A stretch of DNA of 64,000 nt from Earliella scabrosa (GCA_022605405.1 JABYQQ010000001.1:3844001-3908000); one strand, 5' to 3'; numbered from the stretch's first letter, positions 1-11,449 are shown. Translations and numbers: made by a program. The notes: generated by a model from the letters alone, not told the origin.

Positions 1-982
1 TAGTTACTATGCCTATGTAAGTCGTGCGTGCCTCAGCCTCGATCTGTGCTGACGCCGCTCGGCGCAGGTGGGGACAAACCGTGGTTCTCAGGAGATTGCG
101 TAGCGTGGGCCAAGTGCTAAGATTTATGATGTGTCTGCTCGACGTAAGCCGTTCCCTTCGGCTCCTTGTAGTATGCCTCACGTAATACTACAGGGTCTGA
201 CCTTCCTACACTCTAAACGCATCGCACATCGTGTCAGTCCGCATTTACTACTTGCCCAATCAACTCACTGATATGGTTGACAGGATATCTGCGAAAGCAA
301 TATCGTGATTAACTGCTATCGACGAGATCAAGATTATCGGCAATTACAAGAGGACTTGCGCGATCATTGGACGAGAGACGACGTCATCTGGGCTCTCATG
401 GACTACGACCAGTCCAAGAAGTACCCCCAAGGCGTATCACTACGGTGCTATCGCCGCCCTGAGTGTGAGTCATGGGCAGGTGCAGACGTGTACCGACCGA
501 ACGATGTCTTCTTGGGCGAACCGACGTATAATCCATTTGCATTCGACGTTGCGATGCTAGGAAACCTTTTCCGCGTCCAATTCTCGGTATGGTACTGCCT
601 TCTACTGCTACTTCACCTATTGACACCGTGTCTCTAGGAGACAATAACCGTCATTCCTGCCCTAGCAGCCATGTTTGACAGAATGACCACCCACGTCCCT
701 TCGCAGCGCTTCACAGCACAAGAAGCGCGGAACTTCCTCCGAGAGGAGATACACCATTTACCATGCCATGTTAACACAGCAGCTCTTGATCTGATCCCTC
801 AATGGCTCGCTATGACGGACTCGGACGTTTATTGGTCAAAGGTACCTCCCCATCTACAAGAATTTTGGCGCCACTATAGGACTCCTCCGCCGTCCTGGCG
901 GTCGAAAGTGCTTACATGGATTATGGAGTTTCCGATTTGCTGCAGGATCATTGTTTTTGTACGCCGCGTTGTGCAGATCTGA
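1..982 (+). CDS. Atypical kinase-like protein K1 (5' truncated by window edge)
   Basis: C-terminal two thirds of a kinase-like protein; the 5' exons lie outside the window. Visible exons: 1-16 (ends VTMP plus split Met), about 50-150 (WGQTV...CLLD), about 191-229 (GLTFLHSKRIAHR), about 286-588 (DICESN... to QFS) and about 632-982. HRD is split by an intron between Arg and Asp. The catalytic loop reads HRDICESN, so Asp and Asn are kept but the usual Lys is Cys. The metal-binding DFG is DYD in ALMDYDQS. The helix-F Asp motif is DVAMLG. The C-terminal domain starts PALAAMFDRMTTHV and ends VRRVVQI. It is paralogous to the genes at 2745, 5593, 24854 and 27256 and is followed by orphan gene UA. Family: basidiomycete kinase-like proteins of unknown substrate. 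Catalytic activity is uncertain. The fold assignment is inferred from the ordered motifs. Confidence 0.85.
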
Positions 983-1070
983 GTTGAATGTTGATTCCCC
1001 GCTGAACAACAGCACAATCACAGTGCGAGCTTGGTCATCATATTGCAATCTCGATGTGATCTGGGGACCA

Positions 1071-1080
1071 CCTCGTGTTC
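1071..1080 (+). promoter_or_regulatory. Shared 3'-flank decamer CCTCGTGTTC downstream of K1
   Basis: The decamer CCTCRTGTTY lies 89 nt past the K1 stop and recurs at a similar distance after K2, K3 and K5. In K1 and K5 the match continues into GCGCCCAG. It may be a 3'-UTR element or only leftover homology from duplication. Confidence 0.35.
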
Positions 1081-1280
1081 GCGCCCAGAAAGCGTCTTCA
1101 CGACCATCCACTCGGGAGAATTACTCATCTTGTATGAGGATCTTGCAATTGTGCCCGTTCCGGATGACTCGTCCTCACCAAAATAGTCAGGCGTGATTCT
1201 AGGGCGCGTCAGCTACGCAAGTTAAGTTTGGCGAAGAGCGATCCTTGGATCATGACACGGTAAGGAGATCTGGTTGTTGC

Positions 1281-1289
1281 ATATATATA
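1281..1289 (+). promoter_or_regulatory. TATA-like box of UA
   Basis: ATATATATA, 99 nt upstream of the chosen ATG at 1388, followed by the pyrimidine-rich tract usual before fungal start sites. No experimental start site is known. Confidence 0.45.
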
Positions 1290-1387
1290 CCCCACTTACT
1301 TACCTTCCTTCCCACCTCCAGGCTTTGGCAATCACCCCTTCCATTCCACCAAGCACGTACTCCTCCGTCCGAGACTTGCACTTGTCC

Positions 1388-2412
1388 ATGCTTCCTTCTC
1401 GTGCACATGCGACTGGTCATAACCGGCCTCAGCCAGCTCCGATGTCTGGTCGCCTTGCTTCCGCCCCTTCAGGCATCGATAACCCTAACTCGGGCCCTCC
1501 TGCTCGCAACCTTGTCACTCCCCAACCTCAACTACCGGACGACAAGGCGTTGCAGGTCAGTCCGACTCAAAGCTGTATCTGAGGGGGCCAAATGTCTAAC
1601 TCGATGATCAGAAGGGTGAGCTTGTCGTCTTGCGCTACCGCATCAACAACGACTTCCCTGCCGGCCAAGTCGTTGAGATATATGACAGAGTGGAGCAACC
1701 TCTGAGTCCTCCGACTCCCATGGTGAGTCTTCGTTGCTGATGAATGACCTTTGTTGACTCGGACATTCAACAGAACACAGAGCAGGTCGAAGCGTGGACT
1801 ATGTCCAATCGGGACTCTGTATACCGCTTCATGAAACACCTGCCTGTGTACAATGACGTCCTATTGACCTCATACCCGCAAGGGGACAAGCTACCCACGC
1901 ACAACCAGCTTTCGCTCACTCGCAATGGACAGCCCGCTGCGGAACAGTACGAGCGCGACTCGGTAGTATGTACCTCTAGACCTATCTCGCAGATCAGATT
2001 CACAACAGACTTCCTTCCTCCATAGGTCTATACGCTTGTGGACCTGAAGTTTCCTCGCCCCAATGGCGGAGGAGAGATCACCGTTCCCGCCGGCACCAAG
2101 TGCCGCGTCAAGGAATATACTACTCGGGTATGTATCCTCTGCCCGCACCCTCAGTACTTGATATCTCATTGCTCTGAGTAGATGCGAGGACCCGGAGCCG
2201 CTCGGACTAGGTTCGTTGGCGCTCCTTCAGGTCGCTACATACTGCAAGTAGGCTGGCGGGTCTGGGCCTGGAAGGAAGGCGGGCTGAGATCGCGTGTGAT
2301 GAAGGAGTATAGCAATTTCCGCAAGGCGGAACTCTCGGAGAAGAATGCCTACCTCAACGAGAAACTCCCCCCTCCCCAGTTTGTTGTTCCAGATGCTGGT
2401 ATCTCATACTAG
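1388..2412 (+). CDS. Orphan protein UA (paralogue of UB)
   Basis: Five-exon gene, about 266 residues. Exons: 1388 to about 1555, then KGELVVLRYRINNDFP..., NTEQVEAWTMSNRDS..., VYTLVDLKFPRPNGGG... and MRGPGAARTRF... to the stop at 2412. The first about 55 residues are Pro/Ser-rich and probably disordered (ARNLVTPQPQLP). The rest looks folded. It aligns with UB (29213-30188) exon by exon. The best conserved blocks are VYTLVDLKF, PAGTKCR followed by YTTR, and MKE-N-FRKA near the C terminus. I do not recognise the family and assign no function. It follows kinase-like K1 just as UB follows K5, so the kinase and this gene appear to have been duplicated as a unit. ATG 1388 was chosen because it lies downstream of the TATA tract and keeps the frame into exon 2. 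Confidence 0.75.
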
Positions 2413-2744
2413 TAGGTGCGACAAGATGCGTCTCTACCCAGCTTTGCCAAGTATGCTGCTGAGCACTCAGCAGTCACAGGCTCCGAGAGTAACTCCTCAG
2501 GTTAACTTGGAGTCTCTGCGCATGTAACCACGATCGTGTACTATATAGACAATTGATGACTGGGAAGAATTAAACCTTGTGTATCTCAGTGCATTACTGA
2601 CCAGACACTTCTTGAAGAGAGTGTGTATCAGAGCACGTGATCGTGATGTCAACAAGGGCGCTTACTGATGCGCAGCGAACTTCTCCGACTCGGAACGCTT
2701 GTTGAACCTGAGAAGCGGACCACATCTCTTGTCAGCCTCGACTT
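2413..2744. other. Intergenic UA-K2, holds the K2 promoter
   Basis: No coding signal. Contains CTATATAG near 2540 and the shared kinase upstream module beginning at 2634. Confidence 0.55.
2634..2661 (+). promoter_or_regulatory. Shared upstream module of K2
   Basis: CACGTGATCGTG (2634-2645), followed after three bases by TCAACAA and then GGGCGC. The module starts 111 nt before the K2 ATG. The same order of elements precedes K3 and K5. The CACGTG core is an E-box of the type bound by bHLH factors; which factor binds here is unknown. Confidence 0.5.
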
Positions 2745-4352
2745 ATGCTACAGCCTCACGATAACGACATGGTTCCTCCGGATGTACGCATCTCAATTGC
2801 GAAACCACATCCAGTGCGACTTTTGAGCTCACCACCATCTTCAGATCCCCTGCAGTAGTGTTGAAATCCTTGGCAGTGTCGGTATACTCTACGAGATGGA
2901 GGACTTCTGGGACGCGATAAAACCATGGCTAATGACTTTCGGTATTGTTTTGTACGAATTCCGCCATCCTGAAGACATGCAGCCTTGGGAACGCCTGCCT
3001 AGAGTCTGGTATACGCCGCTGGTGGCGGGTGCCACACCTGCAACGCTTCCGTACGCTCGGTGTGCACAGGCAAACACTACGAAATCTCGGCCGTGTCATA
3101 TGAAGGTAGATACTGGATGTATTGTATAATCACTGCGCTCACCCAGGTACGCTAGCTTCGACTGGCGTGTGCACGAGACGAATCGGGCAGGGACTTAGTG
3201 CTCAAATTGGTTGACAAGGAAAGCGACCAATACCGTATTTACGAGGAGGTATCACGCAACGACGCGTGTCTTCGGGACCCGCACACGTTTTCGTATGTGT
3301 TGCCTTCTACACGTATCCTGGACACACCGCATTGCTACTCCATAGTTGTCATGCCTATGTGAGTTGTCCTCGATGGCGAAAAGTGTACGTTGTCTGCTCA
3401 CTCCCATTCTCATCGCTCTACAGGTGGGGAAATCCAACTCAACTAGACGACCTATGTGATGTACGTCAGGTCCTCACGTTCATGAACTGTCTGCTCGAGG
3501 TGAGTCGTCCATATCGTGCCAGTGCGGATGCGACTGTACAGCTGACAAGTCTTCCCCAGGGTCTTATATTCTTACACGCGAAACGCATCGCACATCGTGT
3601 CAGTCACAAATTGTTGTTCTTAGACCCATAACACTCATCCGTATGCGCCATAGGATATCTGCGAGTACAACATTGTGACCAACTGTTACCGACTCGATCA
3701 AGATCGGGAACAGCTACGTACAGACTTGCGCGAGCATTGGAAACGAGACGATGTTGTCTGGGCTCTCATGGACTATGACCAATCCATCAAGCATCCAGAG
3801 AATGTCTCGCTCAACCATTATCGCCGTCCCGCAGACGAAGCGTGGGCGGGCGCAGCGCTTTATAGACCAGACGATGTGTGTCTCGGGGAACCAACCTATA
3901 ACCCGTTCGCCTATGATGTCGCGATGCTCGGAAATCTATTCCGCGTCCACTTCTCGGTAAGACTCCCCCTCTGAATCAGTCTGATTGGACTAACATGGTG
4001 CTGACAGGAAGCGGTACATGCTGTTCCGGCTCTCGCTGCGCTATACGACAGGATGACGACACACGTCTACTCGCAACGGTTTACAGCTGAAGAAGCAGGC
4101 GCATTCCTCAAGGATGCCACGAGCCACCTCTCCTATGACACTCTTGTCAGATGTCTCGACCTGGTTCCTACCTTCGACGCAATGGTCGATTCCAATATCT
4201 ATTGGGCCAAAGTTCCCTCAAATTCTGTGGAAACTTGGCACCTCTTCAGGACCCCACCCACATCAATTTGGTCGAATATTCTGAACTGGCTCATTAGTTT
4301 CCCCACATGTTGCGCCATCATAGTGCCTGTGCGTCGTCTGTTGCAGATATAA
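2745..4352 (+). CDS. Atypical kinase-like protein K2
   Basis: Seven-exon member of the K family, about 415 residues. Exon 1 (2745-2783) encodes MLQPHDNDMVPPD. Exon 2 begins after the AG near 2843 (IPCSSVEIL...FWDAIKPWL). Exon 3 carries the putative beta-3 lysine in LVLKLVDKES and a helix-C Glu in YRIYEEV. Then come WGNPTQLDD, GLIFLHAKRIAHR, DICEYN...DYDQS and the C-terminal exon ending VRRLLQI. It is the most divergent copy in the N-lobe (VSRNDACLRDPH) and the C-terminal domain (SNSVETWHLF). The ATG at 2745 was chosen because its 13-codon exon ends in PPD before GT, as K3 does. Catalytic Asp and Asn are present; the usual catalytic-loop Lys and the DFG Gly are not. Substrate and activity are unknown. 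Confidence 0.82.
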
Positions 4353-4448
4353 ACTACTGTCCGGCCCCAAACCCTAGGGCGAGGGCGCGATGTGAAGCCG
4401 GGTTCACCCCAAACCGCCTGTTTCGTTATGAGTACCTGTACTAGGATG

Positions 4449-4458
4449 CCTCGTGTTT
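4449..4458 (+). promoter_or_regulatory. Shared 3'-flank decamer downstream of K2
   Basis: CCTCGTGTTT, 97 nt past the K2 stop, matching the CCTCRTGTTY decamer seen after K1, K3 and K5. Confidence 0.35.
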
Positions 4459-5477
4459 CTGCCTGTGGAGCGTCGCAGTGGTAGCGGCTTCTATCGTCAA
4501 CCTCACTACTCACATGCAACCAGACCGGTACACCTGTGTTTGTGATTGTAAAGCGCACCCATGGGCCTGAGGCCTGAATCAGAACATGATTGCAAAACGT
4601 TATAATGTCCCATGCAATTGATCACTTGTCCTGCCATTTGCGGCCGCTCTCCAGGAAATGAAGCCTCTGTCCGCCGTTCTACCGTGCCTTCCCTTCCCGT
4701 CCGTTTGCTCCCAAATTTCATGGACGCATTTATCTACTGCTTGCCAGTCCCGCAAAATTGTTTTGACTCGCTCTAGCCTCCTCTACGATGGTAGGTGGTA
4801 GCCCCAAGTTTCCTCGCTGTACCAGCGCCTCGTGCGCGCTTCTCGTCGCGTGCTCCCCAGCGCCTCCTCCGCTTACGTACACCGTTCATGTCCAGCAACT
4901 CTTAAGTATTCGGATATCGCCCCAAGTTCATTCCTTGTACCTCCAGCAGTCGCAATATAGTAATGCATATGTATGCTATCCAGTCAAGTCCCTTCAAACG
5001 CTACCCCGCATCATTTACATGACCCGCACCAGTGGGGGTAACGTTGAAGCTGCGGATCATACAGACGCCCTCCACAGGGGGAAGTCACGTGGGAGACCGG
5101 TGGACAATTCGCTACTGAATTGTGGCACAGGTGATGGAGACAAGGCAGTGGAAACAATTTTACATGTTGGAGGAAGGTACAAAGAGGCCATAGTTTGAAT
5201 TTTGTAACGAACGGGCCAGGGAGGGGCGGACTGTAGATCGACGGACAGAAGGTGTTGTGTACTGTGGACGGTATAGCGCTGGGGAGGGAGGACCGGTGAG
5301 CGCCGTCTAACGGACCTGATTTAATTGTTGGGGCTGACAACATGACCTTATAGTTGTGTTCTGATAAGTCAAGTATCTTATGGACCAGATATTGTTAATG
5401 GAGGACCGGTGATTAATTGCGGGGGACATGATTACCCCTTGCAACATGATTAAGCAGAGCCCAGACGCGTAATATGT

Positions 5478-5513
5478 CATGTGATCGTGGTGTTTGTCAA
5501 CAATCGAGTAACG
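5478..5513 (+). promoter_or_regulatory. Shared upstream module of K3
   Basis: CATGTGATCGTG (5478-5489), then GTCAACAA and ACGCGCGC. It starts 115 nt before the K3 ATG, with the same order and orientation as in K2 and K5. Confidence 0.5.
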
Positions 5514-5592
5514 CGCGCCTAGTAGTAGGACTCGGTAGGAGTTCAACATTCAACTTCAAGTGACGACCTCAACTTCAAGCTTGGACTTGCAC

Positions 5593-7174
5593 ATGAGGGA
5601 TCAACAAGACGTCAAAGCCAAGTTATTTGATTTCCCGCCGGATGTGAGTTTGAAGACGCTATGTCGGATGCGCAGCTTACCACCCAGTGAGCCAGCTTCC
5701 TCTGGCGTGCCACAGTGTTGAGGAGTTCGACAAACACGGTCCGGATCTGGGATACGCATTAAACGACTTTTGGGACGCAGCAAGGCCTTGGTTACATTCT
5801 CAGGGCGTGGTTTTGTACGAACTACGCCGTTGCGATCATCGTCCCAAATTCTGGTACACTCCGGTTGTGAGCACCCCTGCACCACTTCCCTATGCGCGAT
5901 GTACGAGTCTATCAGCAGCGGAACCACGACCTTTCCGTACGTCAGTATGTCCCGCCTCACTATCACGGTTCTGACCCCAAGTTGACCTTCTGTATTACAG
6001 AGCCGCCTTGCCGGCGCTCAAGATAATGCAGGTCGGGACGTGATGCTCAAGCTCGTTGACAAAGATAGCGACCAGTATCGCATCTTTGAAGAGCTCCAGA
6101 GCGAACTGGCCATCTTTCATGACTCTAGCACGTTTCCGTGCGTCCTACCTCCCACCAAGATACTGGATACCCCGCACCATTATGCTATAGTCGCGATGCC
6201 CATGTACGTGACGCCCTCAGCCAAAGCCTTCGCAGCTGTACTCATGCCGCTTGATCCTAGGTGGGGACAAACTATTGAATTTACTGATCTTTGCAACGTG
6301 GGTGAGGTTCTGCGGTGTATGACCTGTCTTCTAAATGTGAGACGTCTTCGTGCTGCTACGTTCCGTGTGACTGATGTATTCACACCAGGGCTTGAGCTAT
6401 CTGCACTCCAGACGCATCGCTCATCGCGTCAGTCGACTTCTTCTGCACGTCATTCACTTGCTGATACCTCCGCAGGACATCTGCGAGTATAACGTTGTAA
6501 CAAACTGCTATCGTCTTGACCAAGACTGGGAACAGTTACAAAAGGACTTGCGCGATCACTGGACTAAGGATGATGTTGTCTGGGCACTCATGGACTACGA
6601 CCAGTCCATCAAACATCCCACAAATGTGTCGCTCAAGCACTATCGTCGCCCCACGGATGAAGCATGGGCGGGCGCAGACATCTACAGGCCGGATGATGTG
6701 TACTTGGGCGAACCTACCTATAATCCGTTCGCCTTTGATGTTGCCATGCTTGGCAATCTCTTCCGTGTCCAATTCTCGGTATGGCGCGCATCTTCTGGCT
6801 TTCCGCTTGATGTAACACACACACTCTAGGATGCAGTATCAAATGTCCCTGCACTGGCAGCGATGTTCGATAGGATGACCACGCATGTGTACGCAAGCCG
6901 ATTCACAGCAGACGAGGCATACACCTTTCTCCAGGAAGAGACGACCTCTTTGACTGCAGAAGTTCTTGCTACTGCTGTCGAGCTGGAGCCTCGGTGGGAG
7001 GCACTCGCGGACACGAACATCTATTGGTCCAGACTTGGTCCTCATATCCAATGCACTTGGCGGCACTTCCGGACTCCCCCTGCGTCTCGACGTGGCAAGT
7101 TATTCTCCTGGATAATGGGCTTTCCTACATGCTACAAGTCGATAGCATTTGTACGCCGTTTGCTGCAATTATGA
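5593..7174 (+). CDS. Atypical kinase-like protein K3
   Basis: Best resolved member of the family: seven exons, about 421 residues. Exon 1 (5593-5643) is MRDQQDVKAKLFDFPPD. Approximate positions: beta-3 Lys 117 in VMLKLVDKDS; helix-C Glu 130/131 in YRIFEEL; hinge near IVAMPM; HRD with Arg 206 and Asp 207 separated by an intron; Asn 212 of DICEYN; Asp 246 of DYD; helix-F Asp 294 of DVAMLG. The catalytic and metal-binding Asp are 39 residues apart, against 18 in PKA, so about 21 residues are inserted (CYRLDQDWEQLQKD). No glycine-rich loop is visible. The C-terminal about 114 residues (MTTHVYASRFT...RRLLQL) occupy the kinase C-lobe and may include a family-specific tail. The upstream module at 5478 and 3' decamer at 7246 suggest shared regulation with paralogues. 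Activity is not provable from sequence. Confidence 0.87.
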
Positions 7175-7540
7175 GTAATCGTTTTTTGTCTATGATTTTG
7201 CCGATGTGATGTTTCCTCCACATCTAGATATGCACCTTGCAAACGCCTCGTGTTCATGAGATTCTCGATGTTCTCGATGACATCGACCTTGATATCTGTT
7301 CACCTCTATCCTCGGGTGTTTTTCCGTGCTGTCTGACGTCGAGAACTTCTGAGTCTTGAACGACACAAGAAGTCGATAGGGTCACGATAACGCGACCCGC
7401 CAATATAAGTCGGTTTCGCATCCAGTCTCCTTGAACCACCGTATCGCATGATTATATCCGCAGCGAAGCGTCGTGACATAGAAGGAGGTCCGCAAGCGTA
7501 CAAACAGAGGTCTGAAGATGAGATGATGGTCCAGCCAGAG
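7175..7540. other. Convergent spacer K3 / F-box gene
   Basis: 3' ends of a + gene and a - gene face each other. Apart from the decamer at 7246 nothing recognisable is present. Confidence 0.55.
7246..7255 (+). promoter_or_regulatory. Shared 3'-flank decamer downstream of K3
   Basis: CCTCGTGTTC, 72 nt past the K3 stop. It is preceded by GCAAACG, which also follows K4. Confidence 0.35.
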
Positions 7541-8965
7541 TCAAACACTCCACGACTCCGGCGCGTCAGCGTCGGCTACTTCCCAGCACCCATACCCGCC
7601 CTCGACCCTAGCCATCCACTGTGCCTCAACAATCCGCTCCCACTCTCTGTGCTTCAACCGCTCGCCCTCCATCATCGCCACCCTCGCGCCCTCCCTGCGC
7701 TCGCACGCCACAGCGATGTCCCTCACGGCGCCGACAAGCCCGTCATAGTCCTTGTACGGGCTTGCACACCGTCCACCCGGCGATGGCGGCGGCACAGAAT
7801 GAAGCACCACGCGGCGTAGACGTGGCATCGCTGGAGCCTCTCCGGCCGCATCCCACCCCGGCGCGTCCAAGGCGAGCACAGACCGCGGGCCATGTGCATT
7901 CGGAGTCGCAGACGGTCCCCTCGCCCGCACGTCCGAGTCCTCGGTGTCTCGCGGCGGACCCACGCCGAGCGCAGCGCGCAGGAACGCGGGGATGTAGTCA
8001 TCCTGCCCGTGCGTGTACGTCGCGTTGGAGATGCGCAGGTGCGTGAGCGCGGGCGCGAGGCCGGGGAGGCGCGCGAGCGGCTCGCGCAGCGTCCAGTCGC
8101 GGTGCCGGCCACACACCAGGTGCAGGCGCTCGAGCGCGGGGAAGCGCGCGGCGCCGTGTCCGAGAGATGGCGTCGCAGGGGCAGGCCGAGTGGGTGGCCC
8201 TTGTTCTTCTTCTTGTTCTCTGTCCTTGGGATCTGTCGCGGGGGCAGACAGGGGTGGGTTCGCGAAGCCTGCTAGTGGGGCTGGTGCGCAGGATGACATC
8301 GATCCGCCCTCTCCGGCATGGGTGGTGTCGAATGAGGGCGCGGGATGAGGTGACATGTTGTCCGTGTCTGCGTTCAGCATGGCCGCGATACCCATGAGAA
8401 GGGTCAGTTCGCGGAGTCTGGGAAGCGGATGTCGTATGGCAGGGATGATGATCCCGTCCGACTGCAGTAGCGCGAAGGTCTCGAGGTGCGGTCCGACGAA
8501 TTCGAGCAGGATTGGAACCAGCGTCATGAACCGGCTGTCCCAAACCGCCTTGTCCTGTTCACGTATTTGTCGCAATTGATACCACACCTGCATGGATGAG
8601 TTGTCGTCAGAGCTTAGCTCCGGACTTGAGTCTTGGCAGGGTGAATGGGGGGATGACCGGAAGGCAAGGAGGAGATGCTTGACCTTCGGCGTGAGGTGAC
8701 AGCGCGAGGTAGCATGCTTTCGCAGATAGGAGAGAAATTGTTCTATGTGCCGTAGTGAGTATAGCGAAAGCGAAAGGAAACGGATTGGGTGAGAGGCGGC
8801 GTGGAAGAACCTCGAGACGAGGGCTAATGCAGTCCCGGTCTGTCCTCCATCGGTGCACGCCAATGCAAAGATCCGCTGCCAGATCTCCAGAGGTAAGGAT
8901 TTCATGAAGTCATGACACGAGGCGTTAGCTCGAGAAGTAGAACAGGAGGTGAGGTGGACGCACAT
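7541..8965 (-). CDS. F-box protein
   Basis: Single-exon gene, about 474 residues from the ATG at 8965. An F-box lies near the N terminus (SLPLEIWQRIFALAC... ALALVSRFFHAAS), the segment that binds Skp1 in SCF ubiquitin ligases. The rest has leucine-rich stretches (FPALERLHLVCG, LTHLRISNATY) of the kind that form substrate-recognition repeats in basidiomycete F-box proteins, separated by low-complexity Pro/Ser/Asp linkers (about residues 210-260). A TATA-like box at 8999-9006 is only 34-41 nt from ATG 8965, so the in-frame ATG at 8905, directly before the F-box, may be the real start. The substrate is unknown; this family is large and fast-evolving in agaricomycetes. Confidence 0.85.
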   Translation of the reverse strand: MCVHLTSCSTSRANASCHDFMKSLPLEIWQRIFALACTDGGQTGTALALVSRFFHAASHPIRFLSLSLYSLRHIEQFLSYLRKHATSRCHLTPKVKHLLLAFRSSPHSPCQDSSPELSSDDNSSMQVWYQLRQIREQDKAVWDSRFMTLVPILLEFVGPHLETFALLQSDGIIIPAIRHPLPRLRELTLLMGIAAMLNADTDNMSPHPAPSFDTTHAGEGGSMSSCAPAPLAGFANPPLSAPATDPKDREQEEEQGPPTRPAPATPSLGHGAARFPALERLHLVCGRHRDWTLREPLARLPGLAPALTHLRISNATYTHGQDDYIPAFLRAALGVGPPRDTEDSDVRARGPSATPNAHGPRSVLALDAPGWDAAGEAPAMPRLRRVVLHSVPPPSPGGRCASPYKDYDGLVGAVRDIAVACERREGARVAMMEGERLKHREWERIVEAQWMARVEGGYGCWEVADADAPESWSV

Positions 8966-9343
8966 CTTAGTCCTGGGCAATTCTTCCCCAAGGACACCTT
9001 ATATATGGTGAGTGTATGACGAGCGTGAAGAGGGGAGCTGCCGATCCCGCCCCAAATCACGCTACAGCAGTTGCTGAATCATAGGTCCCCGGGAATCGAG
9101 ATTGTAGCCCTTCAAGACATCCTGGCCGCAGTGTCCGAATCACCAAGCTTCAACGCACGGCACCGCCACCGTACGCGACACACGACCGGGTTTGCCGCGG
9201 CCACCATATTTGCCGTCTTATATGTCCGGGCTTGAATGTCTCATAACAACTCTCAGGCGCTCAGCCGCCAATGTGCGGGTGACAGGTGGAAGGAAGCAAG
9301 GATGGTATTAGGAAGACGCGGCGGATGTACAATCAAGATGCCC
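8966..9343. other. Spacer between F-box and ETHE1-like genes
   Basis: Contains the F-box promoter and the 3' flank of the ETHE1-like gene. No further coding signal was seen. Confidence 0.55.
8998..9007 (-). promoter_or_regulatory. TATA-like box of the F-box gene
   Basis: Reads CATATATAAG on the minus strand. It lies 34-41 nt upstream of ATG 8965 and about 95 nt upstream of the alternative ATG 8905, which favours the shorter protein. Confidence 0.45.
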
Positions 9344-10678
9344 CTACAACTTCACATCCACCTGGACAGGTGTACGGATGAAAACCCTGCCCTGCTCGTC
9401 CGGCGGAGGTAGCCGTCCAGCCCGGATGTTGACTTGTAGTGACGGGTGTAATAGCCGTGGTGCCCCGAGCGTGTCGTCACGGTCCTTGCGCCATTGGATG
9501 AATGAGGCAGGGTCTGTGCCGACCTTGACATGCATATTCCTCCTGCGCTGATCAGCCACGGTGGAAGAGCACATCTGATCGCGGTTCTGTGGGTAATCAT
9601 GGCCGACGTAGAGGCGGTACTCGTCAGGCAGGGCAAGCAATCGCTGCGTCGACTAAAAAGGAAATCATGTATGAGCACCTGAAACTGACGTTCTCGGGGA
9701 CGGCGTATTACCGCGTAGAGCATCTCAGCATTTCCGCCTGGGAAGTCCGCACGAGCAGATCCCACGTCGGGCTGTGGTTGTGATGAGGAGCAGTCAGCAG
9801 TTGCATCATGCATCATCATGAGTGAGACAGCGTACATTAAAGATCGAATCGCCCGTGAACACGGCCCTCCCAATGACGAACCCAACGTGATCGGGTGTGT
9901 GCCCAGGCAGATGGAGGACGCGGCATGACAAAGAACCCAGTTCGAAGACCTCGTTATCGCCGAAATACACATCGAATGCGTGGTCGAATGACGAAGGGTC
10001 GAAACCATAAATCGGGGCGAAAGTCTCCTGGACCTTCTTGATGCGATAGCCGATACAAACCGAGACTTCCCCTTCCGCACTGAGTTGCTGTTTGAGATAT
10101 TGAGCCGCGGTAAGGTGATCCGCGTGCGCATGAGTTTCACTGACATACATCACGGGCGTCAACGGCAGCGTCTACATAGCGCAGGGGAGTTCCGGGAGCA
10201 CTCACAGAATTCTCGTAACCTTCAACCCGTTATGCTCTATGAACGATACGAGACCATCGGCAGTAGTTGTAGTCACCGCGCCGGAAGCGGGGTCGTAGTC
10301 GAGGACGGGGTCGATGATGACTGCCTCAGCAGTCTTGGGGTCTACCACGATGTATTGCCAGGTTGAGGTAGCTTTCTCAAAGAAGGGGAAGACATTGGGG
10401 GTCTCGGCATCCGTACTGAGGTGTCGCGTCGAAGGCTCCGCAGGCGCTATCTTGTTCAGGGTTGCACGAGATACAAACGCACGGTTGGGTACATGATCTG
10501 CTGGAATTGTGGTCGCAGCGGTGGCGAGGGAGCATGTTGGAACGTGTGAGACCGACGTAGGAGGGTCTCGGGACAGCCCATGTGCAGCAGCACCGATGGA
10601 GTGAATAGAGCGGCGAGAGCGCACGAGTATGGCTGCACGAGCAGCGCCAGAGCGGATGGGTAGCGCGGGCTTGAACAT
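9344..10678 (-). CDS. ETHE1-type persulfide dioxygenase (metallo-beta-lactamase fold)
   Basis: Four-exon gene, about 380 residues. Exon 1 runs from 10678 to about 10203 and ends VTRIL. Exon 2 starts ETHAHADHLTAAQYL. The short exon 3 is PDVGSARADFPGGNAEMLYA. Exon 4 is STQRLLALPDEYRL to VDVKL (stop at 9344). Metal ligands of the fold are all visible: HAHADH, His in LPGHTPDHVG, Asp in FTGDSIF and His in VGHDYPQ. The TFP-type order and the FPGGNAE block fit the ETHE1/persulfide dioxygenase branch, which oxidises glutathione persulfide to sulfite and glutathione in mitochondrial sulfide detoxification. The start at 10678 was chosen because it opens an Arg/Ser/Ala-rich presequence (MFKPALPIRSGAARAA) typical of mitochondrial import. 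A glyoxalase II-like role is the main alternative. Confidence 0.85.
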
Positions 10679-11449
10679 GGCGACTGCAGGGTAGTAGGGG
10701 AGAACTTGCTCTGGCGCACCTGCTTTTGTACCCCCTCCGTCTCCGCAGGCAGGTTCTGGGTAGCAATCGTCGGGCGTGAAGGTGGAAATAGGCCTCCCCA
10801 AGCGTCATGCAGTAACAACCCGAATTCCGAATAGACAGTAAAATTCGGAAATCGGTGCTTGACCATGACCCAGTTCGTGACGAGCAGCCAGTCGTATGGA
10901 TCCCGTTATCCTCCGCATTCCGATAAAGCGAGACCTAGAGAGCATGGAGAACCCGGCATGAGATGGCCCAGAGGAGGCGAGGTGAGGAACAAGCTTGCAT
11001 CGGACATCCTCCATGTCGCTCGCGACGCGACGCGTTCCACTGCCGAGACATCGGAGTATGCCGAGAGGAGTCGACTGCGGCACGGCCCGTAGTCCGCTTA
11101 ACTCAATCTCAGCCTCTACGCTCAACGGTCGCGTAGCCTCCTCACGAAACAATGTCAACAAGTGTAGTGGGGGAATTGACATCAAATTCTACTGATACAA
11201 CTTGAAAGCGCATTTCGGTTTCCCCGCTGTTCAAGCAGGTACTCGTCCCGAGGACCACGAAGAGGTATGCGCCAGGACCGAAGTCCCTCCCTCGGGAAAT
11301 GACTACTCACCTGATTCAGGAAGGGATCTTCCTGTGTCCTCCCGAGGGTCTTGTCGAGTCTTGAAGACGTCGGTCGTCCTTCGTTGTTGGCGCCGAGTTG
11401 CCGTTGTCGTTGGACATGTTTCGGTGTTGACTGATCCCCCACAACTTGC
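10679..11449. other. Spacer upstream of the ETHE1-like gene
   Basis: Minus-strand frames at 10805-11185 and 10377-10866 are open but show no domain or splice support. I consider them non-coding. The stretch holds the ETHE1-like promoter and the 3' flank of the repeat-protein gene. Confidence 0.5.

Larger units (their letters stand above)
983..1387. other. Intergenic K1-UA, no gene seen
   Basis: Holds the K1 3' flank and the UA promoter. An ATATATATA tract at 1281-1289 sits about 100 nt upstream of the UA start. Short open frames here have no recognisable content. Confidence 0.6.
4353..5592. other. Gene-free spacer K2-K3
   Basis: 1.2 kb with only short frames of no recognisable content on either strand. 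It holds the K2 3' flank and the K3 promoter module (from 5478). No repeat or mobile-element ends were seen. Confidence 0.55.

Noticed and set aside
10805..11185. 126-codon minus-strand frame upstream of the ETHE1-like gene
   Set aside because: No recognisable segment, no join to neighbours, and it lies in promoter-type DNA.
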